Below, piece by piece: positions 50,981 to 58,470 of a stretch of 64,000 bases of DNA. Position numbers and translations under genes: made by a program. The notes beneath the pieces were generated by a model, which was given only the letters and a program-made list of their open reading frames with translations, was not told where the DNA came from and searched no databases. The DNA comes from RBG-16-49-21 sp040768125 (GTDB taxonomy: Bacteria; Spirochaetota; UBA4802; UBA5550), in the NCBI GenBank assembly GCA_040768125.1, contig JAXGNG010000001.1, positions 1,674,001-1,738,000 on the forward strand, read 5' to 3'. Numbering within the stretch: the first letter of the stretch is position 1; each line of letters starts with the position of its first letter.

Positions 50981-51616
50981 ATGGGAATAAAATTTTACGC
51001 CGTTGGTTGTTCAATATTCGTATCAGCACTTTTCGCGTTGTCCTGCTCGACGTCGAAGATATCGATGAACAGGGGTGAGCTCGAGAAAGTCGGCACGGTG
51101 GCGATCATGAGTTTTGACCGGGCACCGGGCATTCCCCGGGAGATAGCCGTCGAGTGCGAGGACGCCTTCCGGGGTCATTTCATCGACGCGGGCAAGAGTG
51201 TCGTGGAGAGGGCCAGGCTCAGGTCGATAATCGGTGAGGTTGAAAGGGCCCAGGCGGGGCTGGTCTCCAGTTCCGAGGAGATAGGGAGGCTCACCGGCGC
51301 CGGGGCTCTCCTTTTCGGGAGTGTGACGCGCAACGGGGAAGAGGTGAAATGGGTCGATTATTACGAGTACGTGAAGGACCCCGTCACGAAGAAGTCGGTC
51401 AAGGTGCAGAAAAGAAAAAGGAAGAAGTTCTTCACCTTCCAGGTCCAGGCGCGCCTCGTGTCGACGGTGAACGGCTCCACGATTCTCACCATCGCGAATG
51501 AGCGTCCCGAGCGGTCCTACGAGATGACCGATTCGATGACCCTGAGCCGCATGCGGGGATATATCCTCGACCAGATGGGGAAGGATCTGAAAAAGGCCAT
51601 TGAAGGTAAAGAATAG
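50981..51616 (+). CDS. CsgG/LpoB-like lipoprotein
   Basis: A 211-residue predicted lipoprotein (signal MGIKFYAVGCSIFVSALFAL then SCS; lipobox ALSC). The body resembles the CsgG/FlgT/LpoB alpha-beta fold: VGTVAIMSFDRAPG, then a helix, VVERARLRSIIGEVERAQAGL and the TGAGALLFGSVT strand typical of these proteins. Residues about 150-165 are very basic (KKSVKVQKRKRKKFF). AAGGAG lies 7 bases before the ATG at 50981. Function unknown. Relatives act in outer-membrane secretion, flagellar base stability or peptidoglycan synthase activation. Confidence 0.75.
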   Translation: MGIKFYAVGCSIFVSALFALSCSTSKISMNRGELEKVGTVAIMSFDRAPGIPREIAVECEDAFRGHFIDAGKSVVERARLRSIIGEVERAQAGLVSSSEEIGRLTGAGALLFGSVTRNGEEVKWVDYYEYVKDPVTKKSVKVQKRKRKKFFTFQVQARLVSTVNGSTILTIANERPERSYEMTDSMTLSRMRGYILDQMGKDLKKAIEGKE

Positions 51617-51621
51617 GCCGG

Positions 51622-51644
51622 GATTTATCCGAAGAATTTTTTTT
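51622..51644 (+). terminator. Possible weak intrinsic terminator
   Basis: A short stem (CGGGAT / TCCG) followed by an 8-T run at 51637-51644, starting a few bases after the CsgG-like gene stop. The stem is short, so the call rests mainly on the T-tract and position. Confidence 0.35.
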
Positions 51645-51661
51645 AAAAATAATCTTTTTTA

Positions 51662-51690
51662 TTGACATGGATCAAGGGGCAGATTATTAA
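51662..51690 (+). promoter_or_regulatory. Promoter of the second acyl-CoA operon
   Basis: TTGACA at 51662-51667 (exact -35) and TATTAA at 51685-51690 with a 17-base spacer. The predicted start lies just before the palindrome at 51707-51728, so a bound regulator would block initiation or early elongation. Confidence 0.55.
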
Positions 51691-51706
51691 TTGCTTATTG
51701 GTTGGT

Positions 51707-51728
51707 TGTCCAATATAAATATTGGACA
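51707..51728. promoter_or_regulatory. Perfect 22-bp palindrome, candidate operator
   Basis: TGTCCAATAT (51707-51716), two A residues, ATATTGGACA (51719-51728): 10-bp arms with no mismatch. It is preceded by TTGGTTG and lies a few bases after a promoter. A related element lies at 51819-51848. The regulator is not encoded next to it. Confidence 0.65.
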
Positions 51729-51818
51729 CAAATTAATATAATCAAATCAATGCAGAATATATCAAATTTTTCATACAAAGGGCAGGGGTATCATTCCCGG
51801 CCTTTTTCCGGGCATAAA

Positions 51819-51848
51819 GTTGGTTGAACGACCAATTAAAATATTGGC
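51819..51848. promoter_or_regulatory. Second copy of the TTGGTTG/CCAAT...ATTGG element
   Basis: GTTGGTTG at 51819-51826, then ACCAATTAAAATATTGG at 51831-51847. It shares the TTGGTTG and CCAAT-AAA-TATTGG features with 51701-51728 and adds a short palindrome TTGGT/ACCAA (51820-51835). It lies 43 bases before the first gene of the operon. The paired arrangement suggests DNA looping or cooperative binding. Confidence 0.55.
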
Positions 51849-51890
51849 CCGCGTCCCGGGCCGCCTGGTTCTTTTAAAAGAAGCAGCTGG

Positions 51891-52448
51891 ATGGAGCGAA
51901 TGCTGTTAAAGGGTTGCCTTCATACCCACACCACCTGTTCGGACGGGAAAATGACGCCCCAGCAGGTGGCCGATGCCTACGAGTCGCGCGGGTATGATTT
52001 TATCGCCTTCACGGACCATGATTACCTGCTCAAACCGAGCTACCGTGAGGAGTATGAGCGCGTGAAGACCGGCATGATCCTTTTCCACGGGATCGAGCTC
52101 ACGGTCTTCGTAAAGGGATACATACACGTGGGGAAAATCGAGGGCGATTCCGAGGAGCTCCATATTTTCAACCATATCGGCGAATACGATCTATCGCCGG
52201 AGCAGGTCCTCGATCGGCTTGCGGTCCTCGAGACCATGTATCCCATCGACGCGGTGGAGATCACGACGAAGGGATTCAGGGACAGAATTTTTGAGGATCT
52301 CGAGATTAAGTATCCGAAGATCGCCTCGGACGACTCCCACACGATGGTGGGAATCGGGAGGGCCTGGGTGGAGCTCGACGCATCAAAAAGCAGGGACTCC
52401 ATCCTGCGCGCGATCAGGAAGGGAGCTTTCTGGAACTGTTATCTCTGA
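51891..52448 (+). CDS. PHP-domain metal-dependent phosphoesterase
   Basis: A 185-residue protein consisting of a PHP domain. Motifs are in order: CLHTHTTCSDG (metal ligands), FTDHD, HGIELTV and SDDSHT. Stand-alone PHP proteins hydrolyse phosphate esters (histidinol phosphate, 3',5'-nucleoside bisphosphates). This one is shorter than the 270-residue bisphosphatases, so its substrate is open. ATGs at 51891 and 51900 are both possible. It is the first gene after the palindromic operators and 93 bases before the thiolase cluster, but its link to lipid metabolism is unclear. Confidence 0.85.
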   Translation: MERMLLKGCLHTHTTCSDGKMTPQQVADAYESRGYDFIAFTDHDYLLKPSYREEYERVKTGMILFHGIELTVFVKGYIHVGKIEGDSEELHIFNHIGEYDLSPEQVLDRLAVLETMYPIDAVEITTKGFRDRIFEDLEIKYPKIASDDSHTMVGIGRAWVELDASKSRDSILRAIRKGAFWNCYL

Positions 52449-52541
52449 AAGGGATGGCGGGGTATAACAATAGTCTGTAACGTCATGAAGGAGGTGGCAT
52501 CGTGATGCGGTATCACGACAACGCAACGAGGAGGATGGGCA

Positions 52542-53693
52542 ATGGCTAAAGGGAAACGTGTGGCGATCTGCGCCGTGGCGCAGGTAAAGAACGAAGGAGA
52601 TTACTGGTATCAGCGTTTTCAAAACATGCTGCTCGACTGCTTCGAGTCGATCATGGAGGAGACAAAGGTGACCTTCGACATGGAGAAGGGCATCCGGAAC
52701 GTCATCACCTGTTCCGACGACGTCTTCGACGCGCGTACCATATCCGACAATGGAATGACCGATGTCGTGGGGGCGCAGTTCCGCGGCGAGGAAAAGATGG
52801 CCCAGGAGAGCATCAACGGCCTCGGCTACGCCATGGCATGCATTCTTTCGGGCCACGACGACGTGATCCTCTACATGGGGCACGCGAAGGAGTCTCAGCC
52901 TGAAAGCCGCCAGATGTGCACCAACCTGGCCTTCGACCCCTTCTACACCAGGCCCCTGGGGCTTGACTACCAGAACGCGAACGCTCTCCAGGCCCGGGCC
53001 TACATGGAGAAGTCCGGCGTGAGCGACGAGCAACTCGCGAAGATCGTGGTGCGGTCCCGCGTGAACGCGAAGAAGAACCCCTTCGCCCGGGACAACGAAA
53101 CGGTGGACGAGAAGGCGGTCCTGAATTCGCCGATGCTCGCCGACCCGATCCGGGCGCTCCACTACTACCCGGTCACTGACTGGGCCTTCGGGTTGCTTCT
53201 CTGTTGCGAGGAGCGCGCCAAGGAGTTCACGAAAAACCCCGTATGGCTCACTGGATACGGATCCTGCATGGACAGCTATTTTCTCGGGGACAGGGACCTT
53301 GTCTCCAACTTCTCGCTCAAAAATGCGGCACAGCGGGCCTACGCAATGGCAGGCGTCAAGGATCCGCGCAAGGAGATCAATTGTTTCGAACTTGACGACC
53401 ACGCAGCCTACCAGCTCCCGATGTGGGCCGAAGGTGTAGGCCTGGCCGACGAGGGGAAGGGAGGAGCCTGGATCGACTCCGGCGGGCCGGATAAGTCGAA
53501 TGTGAACCTCTCGGGAGGCCATCTTAACGGCAATCCCCTTCTACTCGGTGGGGCCGCCAGGGCCATCGACTGCGTGCTTCAGCTTCGCGGAGAGGCCGGG
53601 GAGCGCCAGGTGAAGGGCGTTAAGCGCGCCCTTGCACAGGGTACATACGGGCCCGCGGGACAGCATCAGGCCGTCGTGATAATGGAAGCGTAG
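52542..53693 (+). CDS. Thiolase-fold protein lacking catalytic Cys and His (first)
   Basis: A 383-residue member of the thiolase/SCPx superfamily. It is a diverged paralogue of the protein at 62808: shared blocks are DVFDARTIS against DFWDGRTIS, GHAKESQ against GHSKGSE and ANALQARAYM against ACAMQARAYM. At the place of the nucleophile Cys the sequence reads KMAQESING (Ala). The GHP motif is G-N-P (LNGNPLLLGG), so both classical catalytic residues are gone. It should therefore not be a normal thiolase. It could be a structural subunit or an aldolase-type lyase. GGAGGATGGG precedes the ATG. Twelve bases separate it from the next thiolase-like gene. Confidence 0.85.
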   Translation: MAKGKRVAICAVAQVKNEGDYWYQRFQNMLLDCFESIMEETKVTFDMEKGIRNVITCSDDVFDARTISDNGMTDVVGAQFRGEEKMAQESINGLGYAMACILSGHDDVILYMGHAKESQPESRQMCTNLAFDPFYTRPLGLDYQNANALQARAYMEKSGVSDEQLAKIVVRSRVNAKKNPFARDNETVDEKAVLNSPMLADPIRALHYYPVTDWAFGLLLCCEERAKEFTKNPVWLTGYGSCMDSYFLGDRDLVSNFSLKNAAQRAYAMAGVKDPRKEINCFELDDHAAYQLPMWAEGVGLADEGKGGAWIDSGGPDKSNVNLSGGHLNGNPLLLGGAARAIDCVLQLRGEAGERQVKGVKRALAQGTYGPAGQHQAVVIMEA

Positions 53694-53705
53694 GGAGGCG
53701 GATCA

Positions 53706-54905
53706 ATGGCACACAGGAAGAAGAACAGGAACGTAGGAATAATCGGAATCGGCCAGACGAAGCACTCCAGCCACCGGGAGGATGTCAACCAGCCGGAAAT
53801 GATACACGAGGCGGTGAGCGAGGCTCTCAAGGATGCCGGTATCACGATGAAGGATGTTGACTGCATCGTCCACGGCAACATGGAGCTCTTCGAGATGGTC
53901 CACCAGCCGGACCTCTGGCACAGCCTGGGCACCGGCGCCATGGGCAAGGAATGCATACGGATCACCACGGGGGGCACCGTGGGGGCCACCGTGGCGTGCG
54001 CGGCGGACAACCTGATCGCCTCGGGGATGTACGACATCGTCATGGCCATCGGCTTCGAGAAGCTCCAGGAGGGGCACACCACGGGGGGCATCACCAACAT
54101 GGCAGATCCCCTCTGGTTCCGTCACCTCCAGACCGGGGCCCTTACCGGTTCAAAGGCCTATGACCTGATCAGGGAATTCGGCGAGGAGCGCGCGAAACGG
54201 GTATCGATGATGTACCGCATCATCATGGACAAGCACGCGGGGATGAACGAGAAGGCCCACCGCGCCTTCGGTCTCGAGTTCGAGCAGATGGACGACCTGA
54301 TCAAGACCTCGCCCAAGCTCGTGGGGGACCTGAAGCTCATCGAGATGTGCTCACAGTCCGACGGCGCGTGCTGCGTGATCTTCGCGTGCGAGAAGAAGGC
54401 GAAGAAGCTCGCGAAGACCCCGGTCTGGGTGCGCGACCACATCACGGTCCACCGCGAGGAGACCTTCGTCATATTCGGGTATGATGAGAAATACCCCGTG
54501 CCGCAGACCCACCGGTTCGCAGCGGAGCACCTTTACAAGCGCAACGGGATCGATAAGCCCCTGGAGTACTTCGACGTGTTCGAGATGTACGACCCGGCGA
54601 GTTGGTGGGCCGTGGACTGGATACGCGATTTCTTCCAGTTGAAGGGAGACGAGCATATCAAGCTGGTGGAAAACAAGGAGATCATGATCGACGGATCGAT
54701 GCCGATCAACCCCTCGGGGGGCGTTATCGGGTCGAATCCCATCGGGGCCACGGCCCTGGTACGGATTGCCGAAGCGGCCCTCCAGGTCCGCGGAAGCGCG
54801 GGGAAACACCAGGTGCCGAAGCCCGTAAACCACGCCCTGGCCTCCGGCTTCGGCGGCACGATGTGGACGGTGCTCACGATGCTCGAAAAGGAACTCAACT
54901 GGTAG
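53706..54905 (+). CDS. Thiolase-fold protein lacking catalytic Cys and His (second)
   Basis: A 399-residue thiolase-superfamily protein of a different branch from the previous gene. The region of the nucleophile reads IRITTGGTVGATV with no Cys, and the GHP motif is G-S-N-P-I-G, so His is replaced by Asn. Glycines and folding motifs (NPSGGVIGSNPIGATALVRIAEAA, then Q-V-R-G) are retained, arguing against a decaying gene. Located between another degenerate homologue and a DUF35 fusion, it resembles the two-subunit thiolase-like/DUF35 complexes of retro-aldolases and of BbsAB-type enzymes. GGGAGG lies before the ATG. The next gene starts 9 bases after its stop. Confidence 0.85.
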   Translation: MAHRKKNRNVGIIGIGQTKHSSHREDVNQPEMIHEAVSEALKDAGITMKDVDCIVHGNMELFEMVHQPDLWHSLGTGAMGKECIRITTGGTVGATVACAADNLIASGMYDIVMAIGFEKLQEGHTTGGITNMADPLWFRHLQTGALTGSKAYDLIREFGEERAKRVSMMYRIIMDKHAGMNEKAHRAFGLEFEQMDDLIKTSPKLVGDLKLIEMCSQSDGACCVIFACEKKAKKLAKTPVWVRDHITVHREETFVIFGYDEKYPVPQTHRFAAEHLYKRNGIDKPLEYFDVFEMYDPASWWAVDWIRDFFQLKGDEHIKLVENKEIMIDGSMPINPSGGVIGSNPIGATALVRIAEAALQVRGSAGKHQVPKPVNHALASGFGGTMWTVLTMLEKELNW

Positions 54906-54914
54906 GAGGATGTC

Positions 54915-56099
54915 ATGGCTGAATACTGGGGAATCAAGGTAGAAGATATATTCAACAGCATGAAGGAGCGCTTCCGCCCCGAGGGGGCCAAGGGAGTAGA
55001 CGCTTCTTATGGATACGATATCGAGGACGAGGGGAAGTGGAAGCTGACGGTGAAGAACGATTCAATGACCCTTGAAAAGGGCGCCGATCTTTCCGGCTGC
55101 GTTTCCACGATGGTGACCAACGGCGAGAATTTCGTGGGTATCAACACGGGCAAGGTGGATGCCGCGGGGGCCTTCACCTCCGGGAAGGTCAAGGTGGAGG
55201 GCGACCTGGGCGCCTTCGGGAAGACCGGCAAGATGTTCAGGAAGTACGTGCCCCCCAAGAGGGAGATGACCACGAGGGATTATCTCGTCGACATGTTCGG
55301 CACCGTGGAGGCCCGCTTCAAGAAGGACGTGGCCAAGGACCTCGATTTCATCATTACCATCGTTGTCAGCGGACCGGACGGCGGAGTCTGGTCAGTCACG
55401 ATCAAGAACGGGACGTGCAAGGTCAAGGAAGGGCCGGTTGACAATCCCACTGTCACCCTGGAAGTGGGGGACAAGGACTGGGTGGACCTGACCCTCGGGA
55501 AGGTGGACGCACAGACCCTCCTCTCCGCGGGGAAGGGTTCCGTCAAGGGCGAGATCGCCATGGCGATGAAATGGGGCGAGATTTTTGAGAAGTACGTAGA
55601 CCCCATGGGAAGCGGAGAAAAGGAGCAGGAACTCCTCGTGTTAAAGAAGACCATCTCCGTGGACATGCGCTACGCCACGGGCCCCGTCATGGGAAAATTC
55701 CTGAAGGCCTTCAAGGACAGGAAGATACTCGGCAACAAGTGCCCCAAGTGCGGCCGCATCCAGCTCCCGGCGAGGGAGGTCTGCGCCGAGTGCCGCGTGC
55801 GCGTCACGGACTTCGTCGAGGTGGGCCCGAAGGGCCAGGTGCGCTACATGGAATACGTGTACTACGCCAGCCCCGACCCCCTCACTGGGGAGACCAGGGA
55901 GACACCCTACGGGATGGCGAACATCCTCCTGGACGGCTGCGAGGGGAACGACACTTTCGCCCATCTCATCCGGCGCGACCAGATCGACCTGATCAAGGGC
56001 GGGAACAACGAGGTTTCCGGCACGAGGGTCCGTCCCGTATGGAACGAGGACCCGAAGGGGAACATCTTTGATCTCAAGTACTTCGAGATAGACGAGTGA
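54915..56099 (+). CDS. SCP2-SCP2-DUF35 fusion protein
   Basis: A 394-residue three-domain protein. Two SCP2 lipid-binding domains lie in tandem at about residues 20-115 and 120-235; each ends in the G-K-V-[DK]-[AV]-x-G-x-[FL]-x-[AS]-G-K-x-x-[VF]-x-G-[DE] pattern. A DUF35 unit follows at about 265-394: a zinc ribbon CPKCGRIQLPAREVCAEC and an OB fold with KGQVRYMEYV and YGMANILLDG. DUF35 proteins pair with thiolase-fold enzymes and help bind acyl-CoA. Here the SCP2 domains could deliver the lipid to the neighbouring thiolase-like proteins. AGGAGG precedes the ATG. Confidence 0.88.
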   Translation: MAEYWGIKVEDIFNSMKERFRPEGAKGVDASYGYDIEDEGKWKLTVKNDSMTLEKGADLSGCVSTMVTNGENFVGINTGKVDAAGAFTSGKVKVEGDLGAFGKTGKMFRKYVPPKREMTTRDYLVDMFGTVEARFKKDVAKDLDFIITIVVSGPDGGVWSVTIKNGTCKVKEGPVDNPTVTLEVGDKDWVDLTLGKVDAQTLLSAGKGSVKGEIAMAMKWGEIFEKYVDPMGSGEKEQELLVLKKTISVDMRYATGPVMGKFLKAFKDRKILGNKCPKCGRIQLPAREVCAECRVRVTDFVEVGPKGQVRYMEYVYYASPDPLTGETRETPYGMANILLDGCEGNDTFAHLIRRDQIDLIKGGNNEVSGTRVRPVWNEDPKGNIFDLKYFEIDE

Positions 56100-56113
56100 G
56101 GAGGGAGACGGGT

Positions 56114-57544
56114 ATGAATATCGACAAGAATGACTGTTTCATCGTTGAAGGCAAGCTCGCGCTTCCCTACAGCTATTTTCCGGGACGGGTGGGGAGCAAG
56201 TTTATCATCACCCTCCGGGACGAGAAAAAAATAATGGGTACGAAGTGCCCCACCTGCAACACGGTGTATCTTCCGCCGCGCCAGGTCTGCGACAAGGATT
56301 TCACCGACATACGGGAAAACTGGGTCGAGGTGGACAAGAAGGGGACCGTGGTCAATTACACGGTGGTGCGCTACGATGACAAGCACCTGCCGCGGAAGGC
56401 GCCCTTCGTGCTGGCACTGATCAAGCTCGAGGGGGCCGATACGCCCTTCATGCATATCCTCGAGGAGATCGCTCCCGAGGACGTGAAGATAGGTATGGGA
56501 GTGGAGGCGGTCTTCGCGACGGAGACCACCAACACCATCCTTGATATCGACCACTTTAAGCCCGCCGCGGCGCGCGGAAGCAAGGTTGCCGATCGTCACG
56601 CCCTCAGGAAGGGAAAAGAAGTCAAAATCCAGGCCGTGGAAGAGGCGACGGCTGAAGTAAAAAGGAAAGGAGGAAGACCAGACATGTCACAACCGGTAAT
56701 CATCACCGCCGCCCTCACCGGCGCGGCCACCATGAAGAATCAGAATCCGAACGTTCCCTACTCGCCGGAGGAGTTCGCCGAGGAGGCGTACAAGTGCTGG
56801 AAGGCCGGCGCCGCCATGGTGCACGTCCATGCCCGCGCCGACAACGGTATGGCAACGCACGAGCACGAGCGGATAAAGGCCACCCATGACGCCATCAAGG
56901 ACAAGTGTCCCGAGCTCATCGTGAACCTGAGCTCCGCCGTGGGCATGGGCAAGACAGCCGAGCAGCGGATCAGCCAGATCGTGGCGATCAAGCCGGAGAT
57001 GGCGTCCCTGAACACCAACACGATGAACTTCAGCATCATCGACCGGAAGACCGGTAAGATCTTCATCGACTACGTTTTCGAAAACACCTTCACCATGCTC
57101 CAGGATTTCGGCAAGGCCATGGAGGAGAACGGCGTCAAGCCCGAGATCGAGGTCTACGACATGGGCGGCCTGGACAACACCATGCTCATCGCCAAGCAGG
57201 GCTTCTTCACCGACCCGATGAACTTCAACTTCGTCTGGGGCGTCGCGGGCGGCCAGTCCTTCCGCGCCGAGTCCTTCATCGCCCTGATGAACGCCCTGCC
57301 CCCGAAGGCGAACTTCACCACCTGCGGCGTGGGCACGGACGAATTCCCCTGCATCATGCAGTCCTGCCTCCTGGGCGGCCACATGCGCGTCGGCCTCGAG
57401 GACAACATCAGGATGCCGAACGGCGAGCTGGCCAAGGGAAGCTGGGAGCTGGTCGAGGTGGCGGCGACGATCGCCGATTGCCTGGGCAGGCCCGTGGCGA
57501 CTCCCGACGAGGCCCGCGCGATCATGGGATTGAGGAAGAAATAG
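56114..57544 (+). CDS. DUF35 protein fused in frame to a beta-keto acid cleavage enzyme (BKACE/DUF849)
   Basis: A 476-residue frame. Residues 1-160 are a DUF35 zinc-ribbon/OB-fold protein (CPTCNTVYLPPRQVC, then KGTVVNYTVVRYDDKH and GADTPFMHIL). After a charged linker, residues 191-476 form a BKACE-family TIM barrel (PVIITAALTGAAT, AAMVHVHARAD, MASLNTNTMNF, EIEVYDMGGLDN, the conserved VGLEDNI). BKACEs split a beta-keto acid with acetyl-CoA. The ATG at 56114 with GGAGGGAG is the start. An internal AAAGGAGG lies 10 bases before the ATG at 56684, which is exactly where the BKACE begins, so the two proteins may also be made separately. Confidence 0.88.
   Translation: MNIDKNDCFIVEGKLALPYSYFPGRVGSKFIITLRDEKKIMGTKCPTCNTVYLPPRQVCDKDFTDIRENWVEVDKKGTVVNYTVVRYDDKHLPRKAPFVLALIKLEGADTPFMHILEEIAPEDVKIGMGVEAVFATETTNTILDIDHFKPAAARGSKVADRHALRKGKEVKIQAVEEATAEVKRKGGRPDMSQPVIITAALTGAATMKNQNPNVPYSPEEFAEEAYKCWKAGAAMVHVHARADNGMATHEHERIKATHDAIKDKCPELIVNLSSAVGMGKTAEQRISQIVAIKPEMASLNTNTMNFSIIDRKTGKIFIDYVFENTFTMLQDFGKAMEENGVKPEIEVYDMGGLDNTMLIAKQGFFTDPMNFNFVWGVAGGQSFRAESFIALMNALPPKANFTTCGVGTDEFPCIMQSCLLGGHMRVGLEDNIRMPNGELAKGSWELVEVAATIADCLGRPVATPDEARAIMGLRKK
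56666..56686 (+). promoter_or_regulatory. Internal Shine-Dalgarno and start codon inside the DUF35-BKACE fusion
   Basis: AAAGGAGG at 56666-56673, 10 bases before ATG at 56684, which opens MSQPVIITAAL, the natural N-terminus of a BKACE protein. It is in frame with the upstream DUF35 with no intervening stop. Confidence 0.65.
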
Positions 57545-57551
57545 TTTTTTC

Positions 57552-57644
57552 CCCTCACCCCCCGGTCCCCTCTCCCATTAAGAAATGAAGTAAGGAGAGG
57601 GGGGCATACCCCCTCTCCCCCCGGGAGAGGGGAAGGGGTGAGGG
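57552..57644. repeat. REP-like palindromic element, copy 1
   Basis: Nested inverted repeats: CCCTCACCCC (57552-57561) with GGGGTGAGGG (57635-57644), CCCCTCTCCC (57567-57576) with GGGAGAGGGG (57623-57632), and a central GGAGAGG/CCTCTCC stem. It sits between the BKACE stop and the crotonase start inside the operon. A related element is at 62203-62304. Confidence 0.75.
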
Positions 57645-57669
57645 CCTTATCTGCAAGGAGTGGACAACA

Positions 57670-58449
57670 ATGGCGGACAAATGCTATTACGAAGTCAATG
57701 AGCGTGGCGTCGCGCTGCTGAGGGTCAACAACCCGCCCATGAACGCCCTGGACGAGCCGACGATGCGACAGCTCGAGAGCTCGATGAAGAAAATCGCTGC
57801 CGACGATGCCGTGAAGGTCGTCGTCATCACGGGCGAGGGGGCCACCTTTATCGTCGGGGCTGACATCAACAAGGTGAAGGACGTCACGACGGCGGAGGAG
57901 GGCGTGGCCCTTACCTCCGAGGCCCAGGGGATCATCAACCTGATCGAGGACCTCCGCAAGCCGGTGATCGCCGCAATCAACGGCCTCTGCCTCGGTGGCG
58001 GAACCGAGCTGGCCATGGCCTGCCACATCCGGATTCTCGGCGACCAGGCCCAGATGGGCCTTCCCGAAATTCTGCTGGGAATCATGCCCGCCTTCGGCGG
58101 CACCCAGCGCGCCGCGCGGATACTCGGCCCGGCGATGGCCCTCGAGGTGATGCTCACGGGGAAATTCCTACCCGCCGCGGAGTGCGGGAGGATCGGCCTG
58201 GTGAACCGGGTCGTTCCCCACGCCACGGTGATGGACGAGGCGATGAAGCTCGCCAAGGAACTTTCATTCAAGGGGCCCCTGGCCGTAGCCGCCATCATAG
58301 AGGCCGTCATGGATGGGGGCAGGATGTCCATTGCCGATGGCCTGAAGCTCGAAAGCGAGCTCTTTGGACGACTTGCCGGGAGCGAGGATAAGAAAGAGGG
58401 AATCGCCGCGTTTTTCGAGAAGAGGAAGCCTGTTTTCAAGGGGAAATAA
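57670..58449 (+). CDS. Enoyl-CoA hydratase/crotonase-family protein
   Basis: A 259-residue crotonase. The oxyanion-hole and substrate segments are VVITGEGATFIVGADINKVK and NGLCLGGGTELAMACHIRI. The two catalytic Glu positions are filled (G-G-T-E-L-A-M-A and GLPEILLGIMPAFGGTQR). It could hydrate an enoyl-CoA in the lipid pathway, but the family also includes ring hydrolases such as EchA20, which matter given the IpdAB-like pair nearby. AAGGAG lies 9 bases before the ATG. It follows a REP element that may shield upstream mRNA. Confidence 0.92.
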   Translation: MADKCYYEVNERGVALLRVNNPPMNALDEPTMRQLESSMKKIAADDAVKVVVITGEGATFIVGADINKVKDVTTAEEGVALTSEAQGIINLIEDLRKPVIAAINGLCLGGGTELAMACHIRILGDQAQMGLPEILLGIMPAFGGTQRAARILGPAMALEVMLTGKFLPAAECGRIGLVNRVVPHATVMDEAMKLAKELSFKGPLAVAAIIEAVMDGGRMSIADGLKLESELFGRLAGSEDKKEGIAAFFEKRKPVFKGK

Positions 58450-58470
58450 TCCAACTTTGGCGAGGGGGCT

